Of a stretch of 64,000 bases of DNA, positions 22,201 through 29,052 are shown piece by piece (the stretch's first letter is position 1; each line of letters begins with the position of its first letter). The notes under the pieces were generated by a model. It searched no databases and was not told the DNA's origin. It was given only the letters and a program-made list of their open reading frames with translations. The translations under genes and the position numbers were made by a program. The stretch comes from Sphingopyxis fribergensis (GTDB lineage Bacteria > Pseudomonadota > Alphaproteobacteria > Sphingomonadales > Sphingomonadaceae), in the NCBI RefSeq assembly GCF_000803645.1, contig NZ_CP009122.1:4502501-4566500 (forward strand), given 5' to 3'.

Positions 22201-24989
22201 GATCGGACGATGTCGCCTTCGCCAGCCTGATCGCCGGCACCGGCGCGCTGAACCAGAACGGTCCGGGCGCGCTGACTCTGACCGGTGCGAACAGCTATGC
22301 GGGGCCGACGATCGTCAACGCCGGCACGCTGTTCGTGAATGGCGACCAGTCGGCGGCGAAGGGCCTGACGACGGTCAATGGCGGCGCCACGCTGGGCGGT
22401 ATCGGCATGATCGGCGGCAACGTGACGGTGGCCGATGGCGGCGTGCTGAATCCGGGCGGCATCGATGGCCTGCCGGGCACGCTGACGATCAAGGGCGGCC
22501 TGTCGCTGGCGGCGGGATCGACGATCAATGTCGCGTTCGGCCAGGCCGGCACGGTCGGCGGTCCGCTCAACGATCTGGTCGATGTCGGCGGTAATCTGAC
22601 GCTCGATGGTATGCTGAACGTCGGCGTGCCGACTGGCGGCGCGTTCGATCCGGGCATCTACCGTGTGTTCAACTATGGCGGCACGCTCACCGACAACGGC
22701 TTGGCCCTTGGCACCCTGCCGGCGGGGAACGCGGTCACGGTCCAAACTTCGGTCGCGGGCCAGGTCAATCTGGTGAACAGCGGCAACCTGACGCTCAACT
22801 TCTGGGATGGAGATGCCGGGCCGAAGTTCAATGCCACCGTGGACGGCGGTAACGGCATCTGGCACGTCGCAGCCACCGGCGACAACTGGACGGATGCGAA
22901 CGGCGCCGTCAATGCCGCCTATGCGAATGGCGCTTTCGCGGTGTTTGCCGGCCAGCCGGGCACTGTCACGATCGACAACAGCCAGGGCGATGTCAGCGCG
23001 GCCGGACTGCAATTCGCGGTCGATGGTTACACCATCCAGGGCGACACGCTGGCGCTCGTCGGGCCGCAATCGACCATCCGCGTCGGCGACGGTACGGCGG
23101 CCGGCAGCGCCTATACCGCCACGATCAATGCGGCGCTGACGGGTGCGACGCAACTGGTGAAGACAGATGCCGGCACCCTGAAGCTGGGCGGCATCAACAG
23201 CTACACCGGCGGCACGGCGATCAACGGCGGCACGATTGCCGTTTCGGCGGACGCCAATCTGGGCGATGCCGCGGGCGGCATCAGCGTCGACGGTGGCACG
23301 CTCAAGACCACGGCCAGCTTCACCAGCAATCGCGATTTCACGCTTGCCGGTGACGGCACGATCCTGACCGGTCAGGATACGACCTTCACGCTGGGCGGCA
23401 TTCTGTCGGGTCCCGGCATCCTGACCAAGGACGGCGCTGGCACGCTGGCTGTCACCGGCGACAATAGCGGCTATGTCGCTGAGACCCGTGTCGCGCTCGG
23501 CACGCTGGCGGTCGATGGCGCGCTGGGCGGCAATGTCGATGTTACAGCGGCGGCGCGGTTGGAGGGTGTCGGCCGGGTCGGCGGCATCAGCAACGGCGGC
23601 GTGGTGGCGCCGGGCCGGGGCGGGTTCGGTACGCTGACCGTCACCGGCAACTATGTCGGCAATGGCGGCACACTGGAGATCGAGACCGCGCTGGGCGACG
23701 ACGCCTCGCCGACCGACCGGTTGGTGGTGAATGGCGCGACCTCGGGCACAACCGGTGTCACAATCATCAACCGCAACGGCCTGGGTGCCCAGACGGTGGA
23801 GGGCATCAAGATCATCGACATCGCGGGCGCATCCAACGGCACTTTCACGCTGAACGGCGACTATCAGTTCCAAGGCGCGCCAGCGGTGGTGGCGGGTGCC
23901 TATGCCTATCGCCTCTACAAGAACGGCGTCACCGACCCCAATGACGGTGACTGGTATCTGCGTTCGGCGCTGACCAACCCGACGACGACCCCGATCGATC
24001 CCGACCAGCCGGTCGTGCCGCCGCCGCCGCTCTATCAGCCGGGCGTGCCGGTCTATGAAGGCTATGCGCAGACGCTGCTGGCGCTGACCGGCCTGCCGAC
24101 GTTGCAGGAGCGCGTAGGCAACCGTTCCTGGGCCGGCACGCCGACCCAGGCTGGCACGGGCATCTGGGGCCGGATGGAGGGCGCGCGCCAGCGCCCGCAG
24201 CCGGTCTTCTCGACCAGCCATACCGACAAGAACATCGACAGCTGGCAGATGCAGATCGGCGTCGACCACGCCTTCGCCCAGCGGAGCGACGGCGCGGCGC
24301 TGATCGGCGGCCTCACGGCGCAATATGGCAAGGCCAATACCTCCGTCACCTCGCTGTTCGGCAATGGCGCGATCGGTGCCAAGGGCTATGGCGTCGGCGC
24401 GACGCTGACCTGGTATGGTCCCGACGGCTTCTATGCCGACGGCCAGGCGCAGGTCTCCTGGTTCACGAGCGACCTCAAGTCGAACGTGCTCGGCACGCTC
24501 GCCAGCGGCAATGACGGCATGGGCGAGGTATTCAGCCTGGAAGTGGGCAAGCGCGCGCCGATCGGCGGCAAGCTGAGCGTGACGCCGCAGATCCAGATGG
24601 CCTATGCCCATGTCAGCTTCGATCGCTTCACCGATCCCATGGGGGCGGTGGTGTCGGCGGACCAGGGCCGCAGCTTGAAAACGCGCTGGGGCCTGTCGAT
24701 CGATCATCAGAACAGCTGGAGCACCGGCTCGGGCGGCAACCGCAGCAGCCATGCCTATGCGATTGTGAACCTCAACTATGAATGGCTACCCGACAGCGGC
24801 GTCAAGGTGTCCGGCACCCCCATCGTCAACCGCGAGCGGGCCCTGTGGGGCGAGTTGGGGCTGGGCGGCAGCTATAGCTGGAACGACCGGATCACGCTCT
24901 ATGCCCAGGCGGCGGCCGATACGGCGGTTGCCGATTTCGGTAACGGATATAGCGTGAAGGGGACGGCTGGGATCAGAATACGATTCTAG
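10248..24989 (+). CDS. Giant autotransporter adhesin with PATR repeats and C-terminal beta-barrel
   Basis: 4,913 residues. The start ATG is preceded by GAGGGG. An extended signal peptide (about 1-42, RRLLCGASLAALIALGAPSI then ARA-Q) leads into a passenger made almost wholly of repeated beta-helix units with the passenger-associated transport repeat pattern (GTNSYTGGTTINAGTLQ, GNGGTTGSI, FNRS). Four copies of a roughly 257-residue module with a conserved FWDGDAGPK core lie at residues about 1966-2221, 2973-3231, 3664-3919 and 4031-4289. A proline-rich linker (about 4585-4600) precedes an autotransporter barrel (about 4634-4913) that ends in a terminal Phe (IRIRF). A surface or secreted adhesin of biofilm type is expected; the ligand is unknown. 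Its mRNA leader carries a c-di-GMP-I riboswitch, so expression probably follows c-di-GMP. Very long antisense frames inside it are artefacts of its GC-rich repetitive sequence. Confidence 0.93.
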   Translation: MSNSNNKARRASGASAFSRRLLCGASLAALIALGAPSIARAQDQDRYWDANGTNPGSGGNGTWDTSSPVWSQANSDVLGPYQTWDNAALDNAIFGITATGTTTTAGSVTLTAPITVHNMTFQTVNGWVLGGSTLTLAGTAPTLTINGDTTINSILAGTAGLTKLGSRTLTLTGANTFSGGITLGGGALRASTDASLGALSNNIAVTASSTLQINSDATARTVNIGTGATLTLMGSGVGSALLTGAGGISVGTTGPVRLTNDASTYTGSTRFNGCNGVCSTYFSSIGNLGEASSLGAPTDAISGTILFAQTSQYSDSVIYTGDGDSSNRNWTLQGSTAIIRNQGSGTLTITGNVTTNGGANYSAESADFQLLGTLSGANYSFGGLAGRTITLGGANDYTGSSSIGAITVKAPVLADAGVVSSLGAGTSAIALSSNGALSYTGAGASSNRSWVIANTSGTISNDGTGALNLSGAVALGTAATDNFTLGGSFAGTNTLSGVISGTGNIVSSGSGTWILGGANSFSGNVVVNSGTLQAGSATAFGATKSVTVNGGILDLNDFSFWTPTLNGTGGSIALGASGTLTVNGTVASSYAGTITGGGGLLKMGNGTLTLTGASSYTGATTIVGGALALDFSGVGGPASNILSSASTLNLSGGTLRAIGAAGEANSQSLSAINVMAGSNTLRADSGAGGSLSLNLGAINRSGGLVNFIVPTSGAITTSHADGLLGGWATVNSSDYAKVLGGTITAFAESDYASKDDAATWIDGDIVTDTEGAADTPFFGTVTTGRQLGGLRYTAAADSTVTIAAGQTLGIDGTIIAAPSVGNFNQTITGGSLTGGAGGGTLGVQQNGGGIFTIASTIIDNGGATGFVKGGSGAVRLAGANGYTGGTTLSGGRLEVNSLANGGVASSIGASSGASSNLVLEGGTLAYVGGTDVVSDRGFTLVNGGAGAPTIEVNTGRSVEFSGQVTSPDDAGLTKTGWGTLVLSNPNNDYVGVTTISGSGAGGASTLSVGTLANGGGASGIGAAGADSANLILDAGGRLQYTGGNVAIDRGFSLTNGGGRIDVSQATTTLTVSGAAIGTGQFIKDGDGTLILSGTNSYTGGTHLTAGTLRAGSTQAFGGNAAGTGAGAMTVDAGATLDLAGKSNFVGGLNGGGNVLLGAATLNINSSGTFTGTISGSGGIGVTRFTQVMTGCNNSYTGVTTVVSGLSTDCLANGGQVSGIGAASAAPTSLVLNGGSLNYTGASVSIDRGFATTSGQINVTNAATTLTLTGTTTGGSFTKEGAGTLVLSGTTTRNSTTQVNNGILRAGTINAFGTGGASFANAAGAVLDLNGFDTTIGFLNGGGAAGGNVTLGGATLTVGASNGNYAGAISGTGNLIKTSGGNQTLANCANSYDGITTVAGGVLGVNCLTAGGVNSSIGTSSSDAGNLVINGGTLRYLGTGDSTDRQFTLGTGGGRIDASGTGTLAFTSTAAVTLAGAGNRTLTLGGTNTGDNILAAQVTNPGTGTTSLTKTDAGTWRLTNQASNYTGVTTISGGVLSVDKLSDGGVASSIGMSSNAAANLVIGSGGTLRYTGTGDTTDRQFTLGVGTTAIESSGSGAVVFNNTGAVSYSGNGARVVSLGGTNAGDNVMGASIGNQNATVLTSLAKNDAGLWILTGDNSYTGVTNINAGTLILGNGGTTGSIVSGTVNDFGVLGFNRSDSYTYAGVIQGTGAVSQSGAGTTILTGDSSYTGGTTITAGTLQLGNGGTTGSIVGDVANNGAFVFNRSNDLTFAGVISGTGVVRQDGTGTTILSGTNSYAGGTIINAGTIQVSADANLGAASGGLTFNGATLRSTANIASSRNASLVDDGTILTDAGTSFDLSGVVSGAGGLTKAGAGTLTLTAADTYTGGTTITAGTLQIGNGGTTGSIVGNVANAGALVFNRSDEIGFAGVISGSGSVTQAGTGTTILTGANNYLGATNVNAGTLRINGDQSAATGLVTVANGATLGGSGIIGGSVLVQNGGTLAPGNSPGTLTIDSNLTLSAGSVLNFEFGEANVAGGALNDLINVGGNLVLDGTINVSVPTGGTFGAGIYRVFNYGGTLTDNGLDLGTMPGGSLVAVQTSVAGQVNLVNSAGLSLSFWDGDAGPKVNSVVDGGNGTWHLGGTDNNWTDMAGGTNAAYADGTMAIFAGAAGTVAVDNGGGAVTASGLQFATSGYLVQGDPLTLVGPSAAIRVGDGTAASAGYTATIASELTGTSALDKTDLGKLILTGTNSYAGGTTISDGTLQIGNGGTSGSIPGDVVDNGTLAFNRSNDVTFAGLVSGTGALVKQGAGVLTLTGANSYAGGTTIDAGTLRISSDANLGAATGGLTFNGGTLNTTADITSSRDVVLVGAGTIQTGATTTFTLGGTISGTGSLAKTDLGTLILTGDNSYTGGTTITSGRLQLGNGGTTGSIAGNVTNNATLIFNRSNAMTLAGAITGAGALEQAGSGTTTLTGTSGYTGQTRVNNGELLVEGSGKITGTTNFRVADVAGQSATMTVTGPDAQVVSTGNSSVGSSGTGILNIENGGRVASAAIGIGNSVNGNGTVNVRGVGSSLGTTDTAQVLVIGVAGTGALNVLDGGTVQAASSARIGALGSAQGAVTVSGAGSRFETATGLTLANTASTTGVLTVANGGAAVVGSGTLTMGPGNAALNIGGAEGAAATGAGTLTAANVVTSANGRVNFNHTDAGYTFASLISGTGKVDQNGPGTTILTGTNSYTGGTTINAGTLQISADTNLGDAAGGITFTGGTLRTTADITSARTVALAGAGTVFTDAGTTFELDGTISGVGALTKAGNGTFLLTADNSYAGGTTISGGTLQLGDGGTSGSILGNVANNGTLVFDRSDTLNLAGVISDTGAVVQAGTGTTILTGTNSYAGGTTISAGTLQLGDGGTSGSILGDVTDNATLAFNRSDDLTFANLVSGTGALVKQGSGALTLTGANSYLGTTSVDAGTLLINGDQSTATGATTVNSGAMLGGAGIIGGNVTVASGASLNPGLADATPGVLAINGNLSLAGGATLNYDFGQANTVGGALNDLITVGGNLTLGGTINVNASAGGSFGPGIYRVINYTGALTNNSLAIGTIPPGTNFYVQTSVANQVNLINTDGLALRFWDGVAGGRNDGIITGGNGIWQGTGGNDNWTLDDGSINAPFLDSAFAVFQGMSGLVTVDGTQGPINVAGMQFATGGYDIVGDAINLTGTQAIIRIGDGTAASAGYVATIGAALTGGAQLVKTDAGTLILGGTNSYTGGTTIDGGTLQISSDANLGDAAGGLSFNDGTLHTTADLAGTRAVTLNGTGTIISDAGTTATLGGAISGGGTLVKAGSGTLILGGASTYTGGTTVVGGTVQVSSDSNLGDVSGVLSLQGGTLQAGAAFTSARNILVGSPTSNSIDTQTFDVTLSGTIGDGPGNAAGDFLNKLGSGTLTLTGANTYGNRTIIAGGTLALAGVGTIGAANLVIGSGTVFDISQTDTGARVIQLNGAADGSIALGSKTLTLGFGNSFTDWTGTITDGGIGGGTGGRVVISAPGGAVRYFNATSYTGGTTVAAGSFELVGNGALYSGGAVAVNGGALFNITGLTGAGTTIGDLSGSGAVALGDKSLALGTGNSTTFSGVIAGNDGSIVKNGTGTFTLSGANSYTGTTTVKAGTLLVNGNQSAATGLTSVLNSATLGGSGTLGGNVTIADGGTLAPGNGRGTLTVNGNLALAAGSTLNFEFGQANTVGGALNDLVNVGGNLALDGTLNVSVSTGGSFGAGIYRVFNYDGALTDNGLTLGTLPAGNVVTVQTSVAGQVNLVNSGDLTLNFWDGDAGPKFNASVDGGNGIWQAIAGGDNWTDADGVVNAAYANGSFAVFMGAPGTVAVDNGAGTVSASGMQFATSGYLIQGDPLTLVGASADIRVGDGTTTGAGYVATIASVLTGTAALNKTDLGTLILTGTNGYTGGTTVSGGTLQLGNGGATGMIQGDVVDNGTLAFNRSDDVAFASLIAGTGALNQNGPGALTLTGANSYAGPTIVNAGTLFVNGDQSAAKGLTTVNGGATLGGIGMIGGNVTVADGGVLNPGGIDGLPGTLTIKGGLSLAAGSTINVAFGQAGTVGGPLNDLVDVGGNLTLDGMLNVGVPTGGAFDPGIYRVFNYGGTLTDNGLALGTLPAGNAVTVQTSVAGQVNLVNSGNLTLNFWDGDAGPKFNATVDGGNGIWHVAATGDNWTDANGAVNAAYANGAFAVFAGQPGTVTIDNSQGDVSAAGLQFAVDGYTIQGDTLALVGPQSTIRVGDGTAAGSAYTATINAALTGATQLVKTDAGTLKLGGINSYTGGTAINGGTIAVSADANLGDAAGGISVDGGTLKTTASFTSNRDFTLAGDGTILTGQDTTFTLGGILSGPGILTKDGAGTLAVTGDNSGYVAETRVALGTLAVDGALGGNVDVTAAARLEGVGRVGGISNGGVVAPGRGGFGTLTVTGNYVGNGGTLEIETALGDDASPTDRLVVNGATSGTTGVTIINRNGLGAQTVEGIKIIDIAGASNGTFTLNGDYQFQGAPAVVAGAYAYRLYKNGVTDPNDGDWYLRSALTNPTTTPIDPDQPVVPPPPLYQPGVPVYEGYAQTLLALTGLPTLQERVGNRSWAGTPTQAGTGIWGRMEGARQRPQPVFSTSHTDKNIDSWQMQIGVDHAFAQRSDGAALIGGLTAQYGKANTSVTSLFGNGAIGAKGYGVGATLTWYGPDGFYADGQAQVSWFTSDLKSNVLGTLASGNDGMGEVFSLEVGKRAPIGGKLSVTPQIQMAYAHVSFDRFTDPMGAVVSADQGRSLKTRWGLSIDHQNSWSTGSGGNRSSHAYAIVNLNYEWLPDSGVKVSGTPIVNRERALWGELGLGGSYSWNDRITLYAQAAADTAVADFGNGYSVKGTAGIRIRF
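16143..16910 (+). repeat. Autotransporter internal module, copy 1
   Basis: Encodes about residues 1966-2221, from NGDQSAATGLVTVANG through the GGNLVLDGTINVSV and FWDGDAGPK stretches to RVGDGTAAS. Homologous in order and spacing to copies at 19164, 21237 and 22338. Confidence 0.8.
19164..19940 (+). repeat. Autotransporter internal module, copy 2
   Basis: The most divergent of the four modules (FWDGVAGGRNDG in place of FWDGDAGPK), residues about 2973-3231. Same boundaries as the other copies. Confidence 0.75.
21237..22004 (+). repeat. Autotransporter internal module, copy 3
   Basis: Residues about 3664-3919. Close to copy 4 at the DNA level, including the NLVNSG-LTLNFWDGDAGPKFN segment, which suggests a recent duplication or gene conversion. 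Confidence 0.8.
22338..23114 (+). repeat. Autotransporter internal module, copy 4
   Basis: Residues about 4031-4289. Separated from copy 3 by about 330 bp (one PATR-containing spacer), whereas copies 1, 2 and 3 are 1.3-2.3 kb apart. Confidence 0.8.
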
Positions 24990-25133
24990 GCGGATCGGGC
25001 GCGCTGTCGCGGTCTATGCACATCTTGCCAGTCCGACTGCGTGCTAGCGAAGCTGACCGGCCACGCGCTCCCAAAATAGCGTAGTACCTTCCGGTCGGAT
25101 TCTCGAGGAGAACCCCATGATCTCGTCACCATC

Positions 25134-25844
25134 CTATCGTCCCACCTTGATCGTGCATCGTACCGGTTGTGCGGCCTTGGCCACTGCCTGTTCACAGGCA
25201 GCGATGGCGTCACGATTGTCATGCAGCATCTTGGCGGCGGTAGTGATCGCTGTCCACGCATCGGGATCGCTTGCGCGCATCATCCGGGTTCCCGCATCCC
25301 AAAGCGTCGGCTCGCCGATGATGTGAGCCGCCATGCTCTCCGGCATATGCCAGCTTGTCGGTAAGGCACGCAGGACGACGCCGGGGAGGATCGACCACAG
25401 CAGGCATCCGGCCGCTAGTCCGCCGCCGCCTGCCCATATCAGGCACCTGCGCTGCTCGCCTGTCACACGGACGGCCTCGACGAATCCGTGGATGATCCGC
25501 GCCGCCTCCTGATGCCCCTCCCGCGCTTCCCGGAGCGTCGCCTTGTCGGCCGCGCGGGATTTCTCGGCGGCCGCATCCATCCGCGCCGCCAGCCCTTCTG
25601 GGGTCAACTGCATGGCCGGCTTCTCGGCAATGACCGCCAGTCCTTGCGCGACGGCGGCGAGGCGCGTGTTCATCTGGCCGAGCGTCGCGCTGTAGTCGGG
25701 AATGTCGATGCTCGCGCGCTCCGCCGCCAGATGCTCGACCGCGTGCGCCATCATCGCGATCCGGCGGTCCAGCCGCGCGAACGCCTGCCCGGCGGATTCC
25801 TTCTGTAGCTCGGGTTTATTCAACAGCGATTGCTCGTCATCCAT
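25134..25844 (-). CDS. DUF6118-like membrane protein linked to the relaxase
   Basis: 236 residues. The N-terminal 130 residues are helical and charged, with a likely coiled coil (LDRRIAMMAHAVEHLAAERA; KSRAADKATLREAREGHQEA). One transmembrane segment follows (CLIWAGGGGLAAGCLLWSIL, about 137-156), then a C-terminal part with AITTAAKMLHDNRDAIAACE. This is the pattern of DUF6118 proteins found directly downstream of TraA relaxase genes in sphingomonads. It starts 15 bp after the traA stop in the same orientation, so it is probably in the same transcript. A mobilisation accessory role is inferred from position. Confidence 0.65.
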   Translation of the reverse strand: MDDEQSLLNKPELQKESAGQAFARLDRRIAMMAHAVEHLAAERASIDIPDYSATLGQMNTRLAAVAQGLAVIAEKPAMQLTPEGLAARMDAAAEKSRAADKATLREAREGHQEAARIIHGFVEAVRVTGEQRRCLIWAGGGGLAAGCLLWSILPGVVLRALPTSWHMPESMAAHIIGEPTLWDAGTRMMRASDPDAWTAITTAAKMLHDNRDAIAACEQAVAKAAQPVRCTIKVGR

Positions 25845-25859
25845 GTCTCATGCTCCTTG

Positions 25860-28800
25860 CTAGTGGCTGATCCCCAGGCTCCGGCCATGATCGAAGGGGA
25901 TGCTATCGGCGAGGTCGCGCGACAGGCTGCGGCCCATGCTTTCGCCGATCTCAAGGCCAAGCTCGCGGCTGCGCAGCCCCAGCACGGATTCAAGCTGGGC
26001 GTCGCGCTCAAGGCTTTTCGCCATGTCGGCCATGTGCTGCGCGGTGGTCTTCGCGCCTCTGAAATTGCCGTCGCGCACCAACTCGGCGTGCTGCTCACGC
26101 AATTGCTGCCATCCTTCGACAAAGCGGTCGGCGCGCTGGAGGGGGTCTATGCGGATTTCAGCTTCGGCCTGCATGGCGCGCACGGCGTCATGACTGCTCC
26201 CTTGCGCCGCTTCGCGGATTAACTCCGGCTCGCCCCGGAACGCGCTGCCCAAGTCCGTGGAGCCTTGGGGCCGGATCGCGTCCAATGCTTGCCCAGCCCG
26301 ATCCAGCGCCTCGCGCTGATGGGGCATGGGGTCGATACCTTGCGCGCGGGTCTGCCGGATAGCGTCCAGCGCCTTGGCGTAGCGTTCGACCGCCCCGCGC
26401 AAGCCCCCGGCGCGGATCGGCTGCGGGTCATGCTCGCGCTGCTGCTGGCGGGCCGGGTCGCGCTCGGCCTTGGGCATAGCGCCGCTGAGGTCGAGACCGT
26501 CGAACATACCGCGCCGGGGTTCGGGCGCGGGCGCTGCCTCGCGATCCTGACCGGGCAGCGAGAGGCGCAGCCCGTCGAAGATCCCGCGCGCCTTCTCCGC
26601 CCCGGCGCGGGCAATCTCCATGACACGCTCGCCAAAGCTGATGCCGTGCCGCTCCGCGAACTGCCGCGCCGGGTCGCGGGCAGGCTCGACTTGGCGGTAG
26701 TCGCTCACCATGTCCTTCGTGCGCTCGCGGGACAGGGTGCGAACAAGGCGGGCGTCGTCCTTGAAGTCGTCGCGGCCATAGTGGAGCGCCATGCCTTCGC
26801 GGTGGCGCGTCATGCCGACATAGGAGCCGTGCCGGTCCATCCCCGGCGTGGCGAGCATATGCGAGCGGTCCACGCTCATGCCCTGCGCCTTGTGGATCGT
26901 GGCGGCATAGCCATGATCCACATGGGCATAGTCCTTCGTATCGAACGCGACGCTGCGCCCGTCATCGGTGCGGACGGTCATGCCCTGCTGATTCACGTTC
27001 TCGACGGTGCCTAACGTGCCGTTCTTCACCTCAAGGCTACGCTCGTTGCGAAGGAACATGATGCGGTCGCCTGATGCGAAGGCGCGTGCGCCGCGCTCTG
27101 TCTTTACGCGAATATCATCGCCAAGCTCGTCCGCCGCCCGCATCCGGTCGCGCGCCGCCTCGTTGAGTTCGCGCACCTCGTCATTGGTATGGGTGAGGAT
27201 GATCCGCGTTTGATCGGGCGCGGCGGTGCGCTCGCGGTCCCAGCGCTCGACCAGCTCGCTGCGCGCCTGCTCCCGCGTGTCGGCGGCGTGGACCATGCCA
27301 TGGTTGGCATAGGCCCGGATCGCCTCGCCGGTGCGGCCGGTGGCAAGATGCCGGGTCGCGTCCTGCTGCCAGCCCTCATTCTGGCGACGAACCTCCGTGA
27401 TCTCGACGCCGCCGTGCCGTTCGTGGATCGCGCGGAACGCCGCGCCCGCCTCGATGGCCTGCAACTGCTGCGGGTCGCCTACCAGCACGACCTTTGCGCC
27501 GGCGTCGGCGGCATGGGACAGCACGCGCTCCATCTGGCGCGTGCCGACCATGCCCGCCTCGTCGATCACCAGCACATCACGCGAAGTCAGTAGGTCGCGC
27601 CCCTGCGACCAGCCATGTTCCATGCTGGCGATGGTGCGCGACGCAATGCCCGAACCGTTCTCCAACCCTTCCGCCGCGATGCCTGACAGCGCCGCCCCGC
27701 GCACCTCGAATCCGCTGCGCTCCCATGCTTCCCGCGCAACCCCAAGCATCGCGCTCTTGCCGGTTCCGGCGTAACCGACGACGACGCTAAGCCCGCGCTC
27801 GGCCGTCACATGCTCGAACGCGGCGCGCTGCTCGCCGGTCAACTCCAACCCGCGCCCGTCCGCGCTGGTCAAAGCTGCTTCGCGCGCCTTCTCGTCCACG
27901 CGGTGCCGCTCGCGCTCGGCCATCAATTCCGATGCGCGCTGCAACCTCTGTTCCGTCTCGATCATCTCGCGCGACGTGAACCGATCATCGCCGCGCCCGT
28001 CCTTGCCCAAAGCGATCAAGTCGGGCGAAGCGCGAACGGCGCTCATGACGCGGTCGAACTGCTCCTTGCCGTCCGTGTGGCGGTGCACGAACATCGCCAT
28101 GTCGCGGCGGGTGAACGTCGCCTGATGGTGGGTGATGGCGTCCAGCGCGATACGCGGCTCCGCGATGATGCGTTCGCCGTTGCGCTGCGCGGTGGCGCGG
28201 TGATTCTCGATGCACTCCGACTCAAGCCCGCGTTCGCCCATGCGCTGCGCGGCGGGGCCGATCTTGTCTTGTGGCTCAAGCCCGATGCCCTGCGCTTCCA
28301 AGGATCGGTGATCTATGCGGGCATCAATATCCAGTTCGGCAAGCCGGGTGTTGACGTGATCCGCCCACCGCTCGCGCCATTGCTCGACAAGCTCGGTCCT
28401 GTTCCAGTCGCGTTCCTTCGCGCCGAAACCATCCTTGCCCACCCCGCGCATGGTGAGCATGACATGGGCATGGGGTTTGGGCTGGCCGTCCGCGCCAATG
28501 TCCCAATGCACATTCAGGTCGGCAATCATGCCGCGTTCGACAAACTCCTGACTTACGAAATCGCGGGCAAGCGCGATGCCCTGTTGCTGATTCATCTCGC
28601 GCGGAATGGAGAACTCGACCTCGCGGGCTAGCTGCGCGTCCTTGCGCTTCTCGGTCGCCTCGACCTCGTTCCAAAGCGTTTCCCGATCCGCCAAGCGTTC
28701 GGGCGCACCGTCGGGCAGCATGATTTCGCTATGCTCGACGCCCGACTTGGCGTGAAAATCATGGTCGCGGTCCAGCCGCTCGTCATGCAGGCGCTCGCCC

Positions 28801-28880
28801 GCCCGATAGGCGGCGGCTGCAACGGCGCTGCGCCCTTGCGCGCGACCGATGACCTGAACGGAGAAGTGGTAGATCGCCAT
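25860..28880 (-). CDS. traA: Ti-type conjugative relaxase TraA (MobA/MobL-helicase)
   Basis: 1,006 residues. Residues 1-220 are a MobA/MobL relaxase domain starting MAIYHFSVQVIGRAQGRSAV, with the metal-binding motif PKPHAHVMLTMRG. About residues 340-760 are a RecD/TraI-type helicase: Walker A VVGYAGTGKS, Walker B VLVIDEAGMVG, GDPQQLQ, and a late YAATIHKAQGMSVDR motif. The C-terminal 230 residues are charged. It would nick oriT, bind the 5' end and unwind the transferred strand. The start lies about 53 bp from the predicted nic site and faces the divergent traC/traD-like genes, the same plan as the Ti-plasmid transfer region. No TraG coupling protein or mating-pore genes are present in the window. 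Confidence 0.93.
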   Translation of the reverse strand: MAIYHFSVQVIGRAQGRSAVAAAAYRAGERLHDERLDRDHDFHAKSGVEHSEIMLPDGAPERLADRETLWNEVEATEKRKDAQLAREVEFSIPREMNQQQGIALARDFVSQEFVERGMIADLNVHWDIGADGQPKPHAHVMLTMRGVGKDGFGAKERDWNRTELVEQWRERWADHVNTRLAELDIDARIDHRSLEAQGIGLEPQDKIGPAAQRMGERGLESECIENHRATAQRNGERIIAEPRIALDAITHHQATFTRRDMAMFVHRHTDGKEQFDRVMSAVRASPDLIALGKDGRGDDRFTSREMIETEQRLQRASELMAERERHRVDEKAREAALTSADGRGLELTGEQRAAFEHVTAERGLSVVVGYAGTGKSAMLGVAREAWERSGFEVRGAALSGIAAEGLENGSGIASRTIASMEHGWSQGRDLLTSRDVLVIDEAGMVGTRQMERVLSHAADAGAKVVLVGDPQQLQAIEAGAAFRAIHERHGGVEITEVRRQNEGWQQDATRHLATGRTGEAIRAYANHGMVHAADTREQARSELVERWDRERTAAPDQTRIILTHTNDEVRELNEAARDRMRAADELGDDIRVKTERGARAFASGDRIMFLRNERSLEVKNGTLGTVENVNQQGMTVRTDDGRSVAFDTKDYAHVDHGYAATIHKAQGMSVDRSHMLATPGMDRHGSYVGMTRHREGMALHYGRDDFKDDARLVRTLSRERTKDMVSDYRQVEPARDPARQFAERHGISFGERVMEIARAGAEKARGIFDGLRLSLPGQDREAAPAPEPRRGMFDGLDLSGAMPKAERDPARQQQREHDPQPIRAGGLRGAVERYAKALDAIRQTRAQGIDPMPHQREALDRAGQALDAIRPQGSTDLGSAFRGEPELIREAAQGSSHDAVRAMQAEAEIRIDPLQRADRFVEGWQQLREQHAELVRDGNFRGAKTTAQHMADMAKSLERDAQLESVLGLRSRELGLEIGESMGRSLSRDLADSIPFDHGRSLGISH

Positions 28881-28909
28881 AGCGACATACCATCTACTGC
28901 CTTAAGCGC

Positions 28910-28937
28910 ACGTCGGCACGACGTATAAGCGCGCCCT
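28910..28937. other. Origin of transfer (oriT), RSF1010/pTi type
   Basis: A perfect inverted repeat ACGTCG-GCA-CGACGT (28910-28924) is followed at once by ATAAGCGCGCCCT (28925-28937). The RSF1010/pTiC58 family has an inverted repeat followed by TAAGTGCGCCCT, cut between G and CCCT; here the match is one base off, which places nic between 28933 and 28934. It sits between divergent traA and traC/traD-like genes, as in Ti plasmids. No experimental evidence. Confidence 0.75.
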
Positions 28938-29052
28938 TCTCGAAATTTTCTCGGACGGGACTAGGCGGTGTCAGACTGTCACGGCGACTCTGCTGCGCTG
29001 TGGGTAGTATCATCTTATCATGATCGCATCGTCACTCAATGGAGACTTTGCG

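Noticed and set aside
10872..24752. Very long minus-strand frames (893, 1116, 514 and 1223 codons) opposite the autotransporter
   Set aside because: They are antisense shadows: Arg/Ala/Gly-rich text that mirrors the repeats of the sense strand, with no domains and no ribosome-binding sites.
25117..25326. Plus-strand frame with an ideal GAGGAG site after the autotransporter
   Set aside because: Lies opposite the DUF6118 gene and has no recognisable protein text; possibly the remnant start of a gene cut off at this junction.
26265..28631. Plus-strand frames (249, 134 and 273 codons) over the relaxase
   Set aside because: Shadows of traA on the other strand.
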